Assembly: GCA_944387495.1 (NCBI GenBank)
Contig: CALXFD010000016.1
Coordinates: 1-46,164 of the forward strand
Source: an uncultured Clostridia bacterium
Lineage (GTDB): Bacteria; Bacillota; Clostridia; TANB77; CAG-508
Length of the DNA stretch: 46,164 bases
Direction of reading: 5' to 3'
Shown here: piece by piece, positions 34,166 to 41,917 of the stretch
How positions within the stretch are numbered: the first letter of the stretch is position 1
Layout of the letters: the number at the start of each line of letters is the position of its first letter
Translations under genes and position numbers: made by a program
The notes under the pieces: model-generated
The model's database searches: none
What the model saw: the letters and a program-made list of their open reading frames with translations, nothing else
Told to the model about the DNA's origin: nothing

Positions 34166-35236
34166 ATGAAAAAAATTTTTTATTCAGTACTTATTATAAC
34201 CATTTTCTTATTTACTATTCTACCATTAAGTTCACAAGCAGTAGCATTAGATAATATACAAACAAATATAGATAAAGCAACAGTAAATCCAGGCGAAGAG
34301 ATAACATTAACTATAAATTTTGGCAAACCATTAGGAGCATATACATTTGATATAGCATATGATAATAACTTATTAGAATATGTAGGAACAGCTGATGGTA
34401 CTCCAAATGATAATGGAACAAGAGTAAGAGTTGTTTTTTATGATAGTACAGGAGGATCAAATCCAAAAGAAAGTATGCAAATAAAATTTAGGGCAAAACA
34501 AGGAATAACAACTTCTAATCCAACAAACTTTTCTATAACAGCAGAAGGTTTATCAAATCCAGATGCTTCTGAAAGTTATGATGATATAGGTGTTCCTATT
34601 GTTAAAGATTTTGTTGTAGAACCTAAGTATGAAGATTATAAATTTGATTTATCATATACAGGTAACCCAATAATTAATGAAGAAAAAGAAATGAAATTAT
34701 CACTTACTTCAAAAATGGGAAAAAATTATGACCATGCAAGAATTATAGCAGAAGCAACTCAGCCAGAAGGAGGAAATGTACAATTACTAGGAACAGATGA
34801 AAGCCAATTAGAACATGATATAATAGATAGTGGATGGGGAGATGCAGGAGGATATAAAATTGGTGGAGAAAATGTTAATAAAGTTTTAAATTTAAGAGGT
34901 ATTTTTGACAAAGCAGGCGAATATACACTTACTTTTAAACTTATAGACAGAGATAATTCAGATACAGTAATTGCTGAAAATAGTTTTAAAGTAACAGTAG
35001 GAGAAAAAGAAATAACTCCACCAGAACAAGAGAACCCAGAAAATAGTGGGGAAGTAGCTGGAAATGAAGAAAATACAACTACTAATAACGAAGTAAATAA
35101 TAATGTAGTAAATAATGAAACATTACCAAACGAGTTGCCAAAAACAGGTATAAATATGTATATTCCTATATTAGTTATAGCAATCTTTATATTAAGTACA
35201 ACATTATATATAAAATCTAAAAAAGAAAATAGATAA
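34166..35236 (+). CDS. Cohesin-like surface protein with LPKTG sorting signal
   Basis: A 356-residue secreted protein with a signal peptide (about 1-27) and a cohesin-like domain (about 30-155) with ATVNPGEEITLTINFGKP, GAYTFDIAYDNNLLEYVG and VVFYDSTGGSNPK. A second beta-rich domain follows (about 160-280, NEEKEMKLSLTSKMG and AGEYTLTFKLIDRDN), then an Asn/Glu/Thr linker and LPKTG (324-328), a hydrophobic helix and a basic tail. LPxTG marks covalent wall attachment. A sortase is the next gene but one feature away at 35424. Its cohesin resembles that of the gene at 38787 (shared YDxTGGxxPK pattern) more than those of cluster 1. AAAGGAGGA precedes the start. Confidence 0.87.
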   Translation: MKKIFYSVLIITIFLFTILPLSSQAVALDNIQTNIDKATVNPGEEITLTINFGKPLGAYTFDIAYDNNLLEYVGTADGTPNDNGTRVRVVFYDSTGGSNPKESMQIKFRAKQGITTSNPTNFSITAEGLSNPDASESYDDIGVPIVKDFVVEPKYEDYKFDLSYTGNPIINEEKEMKLSLTSKMGKNYDHARIIAEATQPEGGNVQLLGTDESQLEHDIIDSGWGDAGGYKIGGENVNKVLNLRGIFDKAGEYTLTFKLIDRDNSDTVIAENSFKVTVGEKEITPPEQENPENSGEVAGNEENTTTNNEVNNNVVNNETLPNELPKTGINMYIPILVIAIFILSTTLYIKSKKENR

Positions 35237-35350
35237 AAATATATTAAAAGAAAAATATAGAGCAAAATAAGAAATAATTTTGGATATAAAAATTGAAATA
35301 TAAAACTAAATTATAAAATAGCGATAAATTTAAAATCATTAAAATAAACC

Positions 35351-35399
35351 AATATAAGCAAACTAAAATATTAAAAAATATTCTTAGTTTGCTTATATT
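35351..35399. repeat. Inverted repeat before the cluster 2 sortase
   Basis: AATATAAGCAAACTAA (35351-35366) and its exact reverse complement (35384-35399) can form a 16-bp stem with an AT-rich loop. It lacks a clear T-run, so it may be a weak terminator or an mRNA 5' stem. It lies 24 bases before the sortase start. Confidence 0.65.
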
Positions 35400-35423
35400 A
35401 ATAATACTAAAAAGGAAAGAAAA

Positions 35424-36065
35424 ATGAAAAAAGCAAAGCACAGTAAAATGAATAATAATTTAATAAAAATATTTGCTATTTTTTTTATAGGAATTTTATT
35501 AATAATATACCTAAGCGAAATAAATAGTAATGCAAAAGAAGAAGAAACAACACAAATTGTAAAAAGAACTGCAAACCAAGTAATGCAAAATAATAGTATA
35601 ATTAGTGAAGAAAGCCAAGATAGTAAAACTAATGAAGAAATACAAAAAACTCAAATACCAACAGAATACAAAGGTTTTTCAGTAATTGCAAAATTAGAAA
35701 TACCAAAAATAAATTTAGAAACATATGTATTAGAAAATTATAGTATACAAGCATTAACAGTATCTGTTACAAAGTTTTATGGAGGAGAACCAAATGAAAT
35801 AGGTAATTTTTGTATATCTGGGCATAATTATGTTGTAAAAAATATGTTTCACAATTTGAAAAAATTAGATGTAAATGATGAAATATTTTTAACAGATTTA
35901 AAAAATAGAACTTATAAATATAAAATTTATAAAAAAGAAACAGTCTTGCCAAGTGAAACAGAGTGTTTATCACAAATAACTAATGGAAGAATAGAATTAA
36001 CTTTAATTACTTGTACAACAGATTCGTCTAAAAGAATTATTTTAAAAGCTGTAAAACAAAATTAA
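35424..36065 (+). CDS. Sortase (class D-like) of cluster 2
   Basis: The 213-residue protein has a basic N-terminus, a membrane helix (about 14-31), a linker to about residue 75 and a sortase domain (KGFSVIAKLEIPKINLETYV). Catalytic residues are His134 (SGHNYV), Cys197 (LITCTTD) and Arg204 (SKRIILKA). It lies between the LPKTG cohesin gene and the dockerin-glucosaminidase gene, so the LPKTG protein is its probable substrate. It resembles the orphan sortase at 8497 (GHNY, TCTxDS pattern) more than the class B enzyme of cluster 1. Confidence 0.9.
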   Translation: MKKAKHSKMNNNLIKIFAIFFIGILLIIYLSEINSNAKEEETTQIVKRTANQVMQNNSIISEESQDSKTNEEIQKTQIPTEYKGFSVIAKLEIPKINLETYVLENYSIQALTVSVTKFYGGEPNEIGNFCISGHNYVVKNMFHNLKKLDVNDEIFLTDLKNRTYKYKIYKKETVLPSETECLSQITNGRIELTLITCTTDSSKRIILKAVKQN

Positions 36066-36213
36066 TTAAAATTTATATAAACTATAAAAAATTGATAGGT
36101 AAAATCAAATATATAAATAAAACTAAAAATAATTATAAATGCGTAAGAGAAATAGGGAAATCCCTATTAAAACTTAAATATATTATATAAGGAGTATATA
36201 AATAGATAAAAAA

Positions 36214-38604
36214 ATGAAAACAATGAAATATAGAGCTAATAAAATATTTAATTTTAAATTTATATTACTAATATTTTTCATAATCAATTTAATTCCAATC
36301 ATAAGTAAAGCTTCGATAGAAGATTTTCCTAATAGCTATAAACCATATTTATATGAACTACAAAAAAAGCACCCATCATGGACTTTTACCCCACTAAATA
36401 CAAACTTAGACTGGAAATATGTAATTGATAATGAAAATATTTTTGGAAAAAACTTAGTGCCAAAATCATATTCAGATAATTGGAAAAATACAAATCCGGG
36501 AGAATATAATGTAGAAGTAGATGCAGGATGGGTAGATTGTTCAAGACAAGCTTTATTATACACAATGGATCCAAGGAATTTTTTAAACGAAGTTAGAATA
36601 TTTCAATTTGAAGAATTATCATTTAACGAAAAAATAAACTCAATAGATAGCATAGAAAAAATACTATATGGAACAGAATTTTATAATAATATAGTAAGTT
36701 ATTTAACATCTAGTGGTCAAAATATAACAACAGATAAAAAATATTCAGATTTAATATATTTAGCAGGAAAAAGAGCAAAAGTAAGTACAAATCATTTAGC
36801 TTCAAGAATAAAACAAGAAGTAGGACCATTTTTATCACATAGTTCAATAAGCGGAAAAGTAGCAGGTTATGAAGGACTATACAATTTTTATAATATAGGA
36901 GCAACAAGTTCATCAGAGCCGATGGGAGCAATAATAAATGGACTAAAATATGCAAGAGATGGAAATGGTGCAAGTGAAGAAACAAAGGCAAAATTTTTAA
37001 TCCCATGGAATACAAAAGAAAGGGCAATTACAGGAGGAGGAATTTTTATAGGTTCAAGTTATATCAATAAAGGTCAAAACAATATATATTTGCAAAAATT
37101 CCATGTAAATGATGCAATAGGTGGAGAATTATTTTGGCATCAATATATGACAAATGTATTAGCACCATACAGTGAATCACAGTCAATATATAAAGGATAT
37201 AATAATAGCAATTTATTAAATTCTGCAATGAATTTTATAATACCAGTATATAATAATATGGAAAAAATACAGCCAGAAAGTCCAAATATAAATAAAAGTG
37301 ATTTTGAAAGTGATAACACAAAAGTATATGCAAATGTAGAAACAACATTAAATGTAAGAACAGGACCAAGTACAAGCTATGAATCAATTACACTAATTAA
37401 CAAAAATGAAAAAATGACAAGAATAGCAAAAGGAAAACAAGCAGGAGATAGATGGGATAGAGTAATTTTAGAAAATGGTATAGTAGGATATGTGTTCCAA
37501 AACTATATAGAAGAACTCCCAGAAACTCAAATACAAGAAATACAATTATCAATAGATAATAATGTAATAAATAAAAATGAAACTAAAAAAATAAATGTAA
37601 AAATAATACCAGAAGAGGCATCAAATCATAAGGTGGAATATAGTTCAAATAATGAAAAAGTATTAAAAGTATCACAAGATGGAAGTATTTATGGTGTAAG
37701 CAGTGGAAAAGCAACAGTAACAGTAAAAGCAATAGATAATGATGTAAAAGCTAGTATAGATATAGAGGTATATAGTAAAGTAACAGACATACAATTAAAT
37801 GTAGAAAAAATAACTTTACAACAAGGAAGCACATATAAAATAATTGCAAATGTTTTACCAGATGATGCAAATAATAAAAATATTAATTATAGTTCAGAAA
37901 ATAATGCTCTAGCAAAAGTTGATAATACAGGAAATATTACAGCAATAAATATAGGAAAAACAAATATAAATATAACTTCACAAGAAAATAGTGAAATAAC
38001 AAAACAAATAGAAGTTAATGTAATAGAAAAAATAAATGATGGAGATATATTATTTGGAGATGAGCTAAAAGTAGAAGGCAATGAAATAACAGGAATAACG
38101 CAAGATTTAAGAAAAGTTGAACAATTAAAAAACAAAATTCAAGTAAGCGAAAATTATAAAATAAAAATTCTAAATAGAGAAGGAAAAGAATTGCAAGATA
38201 ATGAATTGGTAGGGACAGGAGCAAAAGTGCAAATAATAAAAATACAAAATACTAGTAGAAATTCACAAAATAGTGATAATGAAATAATAGGAAACGACAA
38301 AGAAAAAGAAAATATAAATATAGTAAATAAAGAAGAGTCAAAATCAGAAACTAAAAATGAAATTAATAAATCAGAAGAAATTATCCAAGAATACACAATA
38401 ATAATATATGGAGATATAAATGGTGATGGAAAAATAAACAGTACAGACTTATTAAAATTACAAAAACATATATTAGAAATAGAACAACTAGACATATATT
38501 CACAAAAAGCAGGAAATATAGCAAAAAACGGTAAAAAGCCAACATCACTTGACCTATTACTAATACAAAGAGATGTTTTAGGATTGCAAAAGATTACACA
38601 ATAA
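36214..38604 (+). CDS. Dockerin-bearing N-acetylglucosaminidase with SH3b and Big_2 domains
   Basis: This 796-residue secreted enzyme probably cuts peptidoglycan glycan strands. The signal peptide (to about 33) is followed by a glucosaminidase domain (about 40-330): HPSWTFTPLNTNLDW, SRQALLYTMDPRNFLNE, ASRIKQEVGPF with likely catalytic Glu202, and GYEGLYNFYNIGA. An SH3b wall-binding domain comes next (about 372-436, TLNVRTGPSTSYESI), then two Big_2 Ig domains (about 445-605), an unrecognised linker and a type I dockerin (about 732-796). The first dockerin loop is canonical (GDINGDGKINSTD). The second is degenerate (GNIAKNGKKPTSLD, Ala at position 3). ATG 36214 is 19 bases from the only GGAG, an unusually long spacing. 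Confidence 0.88.
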   Translation: MKTMKYRANKIFNFKFILLIFFIINLIPIISKASIEDFPNSYKPYLYELQKKHPSWTFTPLNTNLDWKYVIDNENIFGKNLVPKSYSDNWKNTNPGEYNVEVDAGWVDCSRQALLYTMDPRNFLNEVRIFQFEELSFNEKINSIDSIEKILYGTEFYNNIVSYLTSSGQNITTDKKYSDLIYLAGKRAKVSTNHLASRIKQEVGPFLSHSSISGKVAGYEGLYNFYNIGATSSSEPMGAIINGLKYARDGNGASEETKAKFLIPWNTKERAITGGGIFIGSSYINKGQNNIYLQKFHVNDAIGGELFWHQYMTNVLAPYSESQSIYKGYNNSNLLNSAMNFIIPVYNNMEKIQPESPNINKSDFESDNTKVYANVETTLNVRTGPSTSYESITLINKNEKMTRIAKGKQAGDRWDRVILENGIVGYVFQNYIEELPETQIQEIQLSIDNNVINKNETKKINVKIIPEEASNHKVEYSSNNEKVLKVSQDGSIYGVSSGKATVTVKAIDNDVKASIDIEVYSKVTDIQLNVEKITLQQGSTYKIIANVLPDDANNKNINYSSENNALAKVDNTGNITAINIGKTNINITSQENSEITKQIEVNVIEKINDGDILFGDELKVEGNEITGITQDLRKVEQLKNKIQVSENYKIKILNREGKELQDNELVGTGAKVQIIKIQNTSRNSQNSDNEIIGNDKEKENINIVNKEESKSETKNEINKSEEIIQEYTIIIYGDINGDGKINSTDLLKLQKHILEIEQLDIYSQKAGNIAKNGKKPTSLDLLLIQRDVLGLQKITQ

Positions 38605-38786
38605 TCTCTTTAATTTTTAACAAAAGATAAAAATTTTAAAATATAAAAAATTATATTAAAAAAGTGTAAAAAATTATATGTTAAAAAAAGTAATTTATCG
38701 AAAAATATTAGAAAATTATATAAATAAGAAATAATTTTATATTACAAGAATTAAGTTACTAAGAGAGATGAAAGGAATCATATACT

Positions 38787-40025
38787 ATGAAATTTAATTC
38801 AAAATTAACATTTTTAGCAATTTTAGTAGTATCAATAATATTAAATCTGTCAACAGTCAAGGCACAAAATGTGTATATAAGAACGAATAAAGCTGAAATA
38901 GAAATAGGAGAAGAGTTTTCGCTTATAATAGACTTATCCAATACAGCTGTAAGTGCTTTTGATTTTAATATTTTTTTCGATACAGAAATATTAGAATATA
39001 AAACAGGACCAGAAAATACAAATGTAGTTAATAATAAAATAATAACAACATGGTATGACGAAACAGGGGGAAAAACACCAAAAAACAATTGTGAACTTGT
39101 AAAATACACATTTAAAGCAAAAAAGACAGGGGAAACATTTATATCAACATATGGAGAAATTTATGATACAAAAGGACTAATAGAAAGCATAGATGAAGCA
39201 GAATCTATAAAAATAAAAGAAAATGTAACGACAGAAGAACGAGCAAGAGATAACACAAATGTAACTCCAAATGATTCTAAATTAAAAGAATTAAAAATAA
39301 ATGTAGAAGGAATAAGCCCAGAATTTTCACCAGATATAACCCAATACTATTTTGTAACCCAAGAATTAGACAGATTAAACATTACAGCAATCCCAGAAAA
39401 TGAAAATGCAAAAGTAACAATAACAGGAAATAACGACTTTAAGCAAGGAAACAATGAAATAAATATAGAAGTAAAATCACAAGATAACACAAGTACAACA
39501 AATTATAAAATAAATGTAACAAAAACAGACAATATAGAAAATGCAAATAGTTACCTAGAAAATTTAGCAATAGAATATTATGACTTAACACCTGAATTTA
39601 ATAAAGATATATATGATTATAAAATAGAAGTAACAAACATAACCGAAAAATTAAATATATTAGCAATCCCCGAAAATATTAATAGTAAAGTAAATATAAT
39701 AGGTGGAGATAATTTGCAATATGGTAATAATAAAATAGAGATAACAGTAACTGCACCAGATGGAATCACTGTAAAAAAATATAATATTAATGCATACAAA
39801 AGAACAGAAGAAGAGCAAAAAAAGGTAGAAGAGGAACAAAAAGAAAATGCAGAAAAATTAACACAAATACTGCAACAAAACAATGAAGAAAATATAAAAG
39901 TAGCAAATAAAGAAATAGAAAAAAATAATAGAAAAAATATTTTAATTGGAATTATAATAATAGCAATTATAGGAGGAATAATATTAGGAATATGGCATAA
40001 TAAAAAGAAAAATAGAAAACAATAA
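38787..40025 (+). CDS. Membrane-anchored cohesin protein with two cadherin-like domains
   Basis: A 412-residue protein with a signal peptide (to about 27) and a cohesin-like domain (about 28-140) with KAEIEIGEEFSLIIDLSN, SAFDFNIFFDTEILEYKTG and TWYDETGGKTPKN. Two cadherin-like beta-sandwich repeats follow (about 158-245 and 252-340; each has the xPxFxxxxxxYxxxV pattern, e.g. LTPEFNKDIYDYKIEV). A charged helical stretch (about 343-383) leads to a C-terminal membrane helix (about 386-404) and a KKKNRKQ tail. There is no LPxTG, so it is probably held by the membrane helix rather than the wall. Its cohesin resembles that at 34166, so both could bind the glucosaminidase dockerin. AAAGGAATC lies upstream. 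Confidence 0.86.
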   Translation: MKFNSKLTFLAILVVSIILNLSTVKAQNVYIRTNKAEIEIGEEFSLIIDLSNTAVSAFDFNIFFDTEILEYKTGPENTNVVNNKIITTWYDETGGKTPKNNCELVKYTFKAKKTGETFISTYGEIYDTKGLIESIDEAESIKIKENVTTEERARDNTNVTPNDSKLKELKINVEGISPEFSPDITQYYFVTQELDRLNITAIPENENAKVTITGNNDFKQGNNEINIEVKSQDNTSTTNYKINVTKTDNIENANSYLENLAIEYYDLTPEFNKDIYDYKIEVTNITEKLNILAIPENINSKVNIIGGDNLQYGNNKIEITVTAPDGITVKKYNINAYKRTEEEQKKVEEEQKENAEKLTQILQQNNEENIKVANKEIEKNNRKNILIGIIIIAIIGGIILGIWHNKKKNRKQ

Positions 40026-40064
40026 AATTGATGAGTAAAATTATTAAAAAATGCAAAAAAACTA

Positions 40065-40093
40065 TTTACTAAATAAAAAATAGCTGGTATAAT
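40065..40093 (+). promoter_or_regulatory. Promoter of the rubredoxin gene
   Basis: TTTACT (40065-40070), a 17-bp spacer and TATAAT (40088-40093) lie 27 bases before the start codon. Confidence 0.7.
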
Positions 40094-40120
40094 TTACCTA
40101 TAAATTTTGGAGGTGATAAT

Positions 40121-40258
40121 ATGAAATATAGATGTATGGCATGCGGATATATATATGATGACGAAGCAGAAGGAGTTAAATTTGAAGATTTACCAGAAGA
40201 TTGGGTATGTCCTTTATGTGGAGTAGGAAAGGATATGTTCGAAAAAGTAGAAGAATAG
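40121..40258 (+). CDS. Rubredoxin, compact 45-residue form
   Basis: Rubredoxin is a small iron electron carrier, typically in oxygen and peroxide defence in anaerobes. The 45-residue protein has both Cys pairs, CMACGYIYD at the N-terminus and [11 protein letters not shown] near the end, plus [10 protein letters not shown]. It is 7-9 residues shorter than the usual 52-54, through loss of the loop between the first Cys pair and FEDLP. Desulfovibrio desulfuricans rubredoxin has a comparable 45-residue form. TTGGAGGTG precedes the ATG, a promoter lies upstream and a terminator downstream, so it is a single-gene unit. Confidence 0.94.
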   Translation: MKYRCMACGYIYDDEAEGVKFEDLPEDWVCPLCGVGKDMFEKVEE

Positions 40259-40263
40259 CTTAT

Positions 40264-40304
40264 AAATGATATCTTAACTTAATAAATTAAGATATCATTT
40301 TTTT
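40264..40304 (+). terminator. Terminator of the rubredoxin gene
   Basis: AAATGATATCTTAA (40264-40277) pairs perfectly with TTAAGATATCATTT (40287-40300), and a T-run follows. Confidence 0.92.
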
Positions 40305-40369
40305 GACCTATTAGCTAATGAAAAATTTTTATAATAAAATTAAATTTAATAAAAAAGGAGGAAAGAAAA

Positions 40370-40837
40370 ATGGACTTAACTATCGATGTAGAAGATTACA
40401 GACTAAATATCAGAGTAGGAGGAATAATCGAACACGAAAACAAAATACTATTACACAAAGAAACAGACAAAAATTATTATGCACTAATAGGAGGAAGAAT
40501 ACAAACAGGAGAAAGCTCTGAACACGCAATAATAAGAGAAATGGAAGAAGAAATAGGCAAAAAAGTAGAAGTAAAAAATTACATAGCAACTATCGAAAAT
40601 TTCTTTGAAGCAAATGATAAAAAATATCAAGAAATATTATTTGCCTACAAAATGGAATTTACAAATGAAAACGATAAATTAATTACAAAAACCATAAAAA
40701 ATATAGAAGGAAATGATAATTTAAATTATGAATGGATTGATTTAAACAAAATAGATGAATATGATATAAAACCAAAAATTATAAAAGAAATATTAAAAGA
40801 CAAAAACTTCCCAGTACATAAAATTAATGAAACATAA
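40370..40837 (+). CDS. Nudix hydrolase
   Basis: Nudix enzymes hydrolyse nucleoside diphosphates linked to other groups. The 155-residue protein carries a complete Nudix box: GGRIQTGESSEHAIIREMEEEIG fits GX5EX7REUXEEXG (residues 41-63 roughly, quoted as separate parts GGRIQTGE and REMEEEIG). The fold around it (VGGIIEHENKILLHKE, YEWIDLNKIDEYDIKP) is typical. The substrate cannot be told. AAAGGAGGA lies upstream. A P-loop gene follows 18 bases later in the same transcript. Confidence 0.92.
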   Translation: MDLTIDVEDYRLNIRVGGIIEHENKILLHKETDKNYYALIGGRIQTGESSEHAIIREMEEEIGKKVEVKNYIATIENFFEANDKKYQEILFAYKMEFTNENDKLITKTIKNIEGNDNLNYEWIDLNKIDEYDIKPKIIKEILKDKNFPVHKINET

Positions 40838-40855
40838 TAAAAGGAGGAACCAAAA

Positions 40856-41389
40856 ATGAAAGAAAAGTGTAGAATATCAATCATTGGAGGACCAGGTACA
40901 GGAAAAAGCACATTAGCAGAAAATTTAGGAAAAACATTAGATATACCAGTATATCATTTAGACGCAATAAATCATTTAGAAAATTGGAAAAAAAGAGATA
41001 CAAAAGAAAGAGATAAAATAATTTTAGAAAAAGTAAAAGAAAATAGATGGGTAATTGATGGTACATATAAATCAACAATAAAAGAAAGATTGAAATATAC
41101 AGATATAATAATATACCTTAGATATTCAACAATAGCAAAACTAAAAGGAATAATAACAAGATATTTTCAATATAAAGGAAAAGAAAGACCAGAAATACCG
41201 GGATGTAAAGAAAAAATGGACAAAGAATTTATAAAATTCACTTTGGAATGGAATAAAACAAAAGGAAAAATGATGGACGAGATTTTAAAGGAAAATGAAG
41301 ATAAGAAAATCTTGGTATTTAAGAATAGAAAACAGCTAAATAGGTGGTATGAGAAGAGGTTTGGGGAGAAAATTGAAGTACTGCAATAA
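40856..41389 (+). CDS. P-loop kinase-like protein (DNA topology modulation/FlaR-like)
   Basis: The 177-residue protein begins with a Walker A loop, IIGGPGTGKSTLAENLGK, followed by DIPVYHLDAINHLENW and RWVIDGTYKSTIKERLKYTD. These are the order and motifs of the adenylate-kinase-like family often annotated as topology modulation protein or FlaR. The C-terminal part (VFKNRKQLNRWYEKRF) is also typical. A nucleotide or small-molecule kinase role is inferred from the fold. Its TAA overlaps the next ATG (TAATG), so translation is coupled to the Spo0A-like gene. AAAGGAGGA precedes the start. Confidence 0.85.
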   Translation: MKEKCRISIIGGPGTGKSTLAENLGKTLDIPVYHLDAINHLENWKKRDTKERDKIILEKVKENRWVIDGTYKSTIKERLKYTDIIIYLRYSTIAKLKGIITRYFQYKGKERPEIPGCKEKMDKEFIKFTLEWNKTKGKMMDEILKENEDKKILVFKNRKQLNRWYEKRFGEKIEVLQ

Positions 41390-41625
41390 TGTTATGTATT
41401 AAAGATAAAAATTATCTCGAAAGTATAACAAAACAACTATATCCAAAAGTTGCTGAAATTTATAAAACTACTCCGAAAAGAGTTGAAAGAGGAATTCGAA
41501 ACGTTATTGAAACTTTATCAAGAAATAGAGTCCCTAGAAAATGTTATGAACTATGGGAAGGAAGAAAACCAACTAATTTGGAATTTCTGACTAGAATGGT
41601 AGAAAAATACGAACTAAGAATATAG
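41389..41625 (+). CDS. Stand-alone Spo0A C-terminal (DNA-binding) domain fragment
   Basis: The 78-residue protein matches only the last part of the Spo0A effector domain: LESITKQLYPKVAEIYKTTP, then KRVERGIRNVIETLSRN and GRKPTNLEFLTRMVEK (Spo0A: TTxSRVERAIRHAIE and KPTNSEF). The receiver domain and the first helices of the effector domain are absent. It is translated from an ATG overlapping the previous stop. It may be a small DNA-binding protein acting on 0A-box-like sites or a degenerate relic, but the intact frame and coupled start favour a working gene. A terminator follows. Confidence 0.82.
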   Translation: MLCIKDKNYLESITKQLYPKVAEIYKTTPKRVERGIRNVIETLSRNRVPRKCYELWEGRKPTNLEFLTRMVEKYELRI

Positions 41626-41641
41626 TTCATAATCTGTCAAA

Positions 41642-41678
41642 AAAGCATCACCAGTTATTGGCGATGCTTTTATATTTT
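41642..41678 (+). terminator. Terminator after the Spo0A-like gene
   Basis: AAAGCATCACC (41642-41652) pairs with GGCGATGCTTT (41660-41670), with one A-C mismatch, and TATATTTT follows. The rest of the 292-base gap to the helicase gene has a TAAAAT -10 candidate near 41873 and no convincing gene. Confidence 0.75.
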
Positions 41679-41917
41679 GCTCCAAAATCAACTATTACTT
41701 CTAATAGAATAAGAAAAACTTGTAAAGTCAGTGATATTGCAAAAGAAGAGTTTAAAGGCTTTGAGAGAGGAAAAGTAGGAAATAATGCTGAAATGAAAGT
41801 AGATAACCTAAAATTAACAAAAAATAAAACTATAAAAAATGATAGAAAATCTTTTATATTCTGATTCAATATGATAAAATATTTTATAGATAAAACATTA
41901 ACAAAGGAATAATTAAA

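Noticed and set aside
41658..41864. 68-residue frame on the plus strand after the Spo0A-like gene
   Set aside because: It starts inside the terminator hairpin, has no ribosome site and resembles nothing I know. It may be a worn gene remnant.
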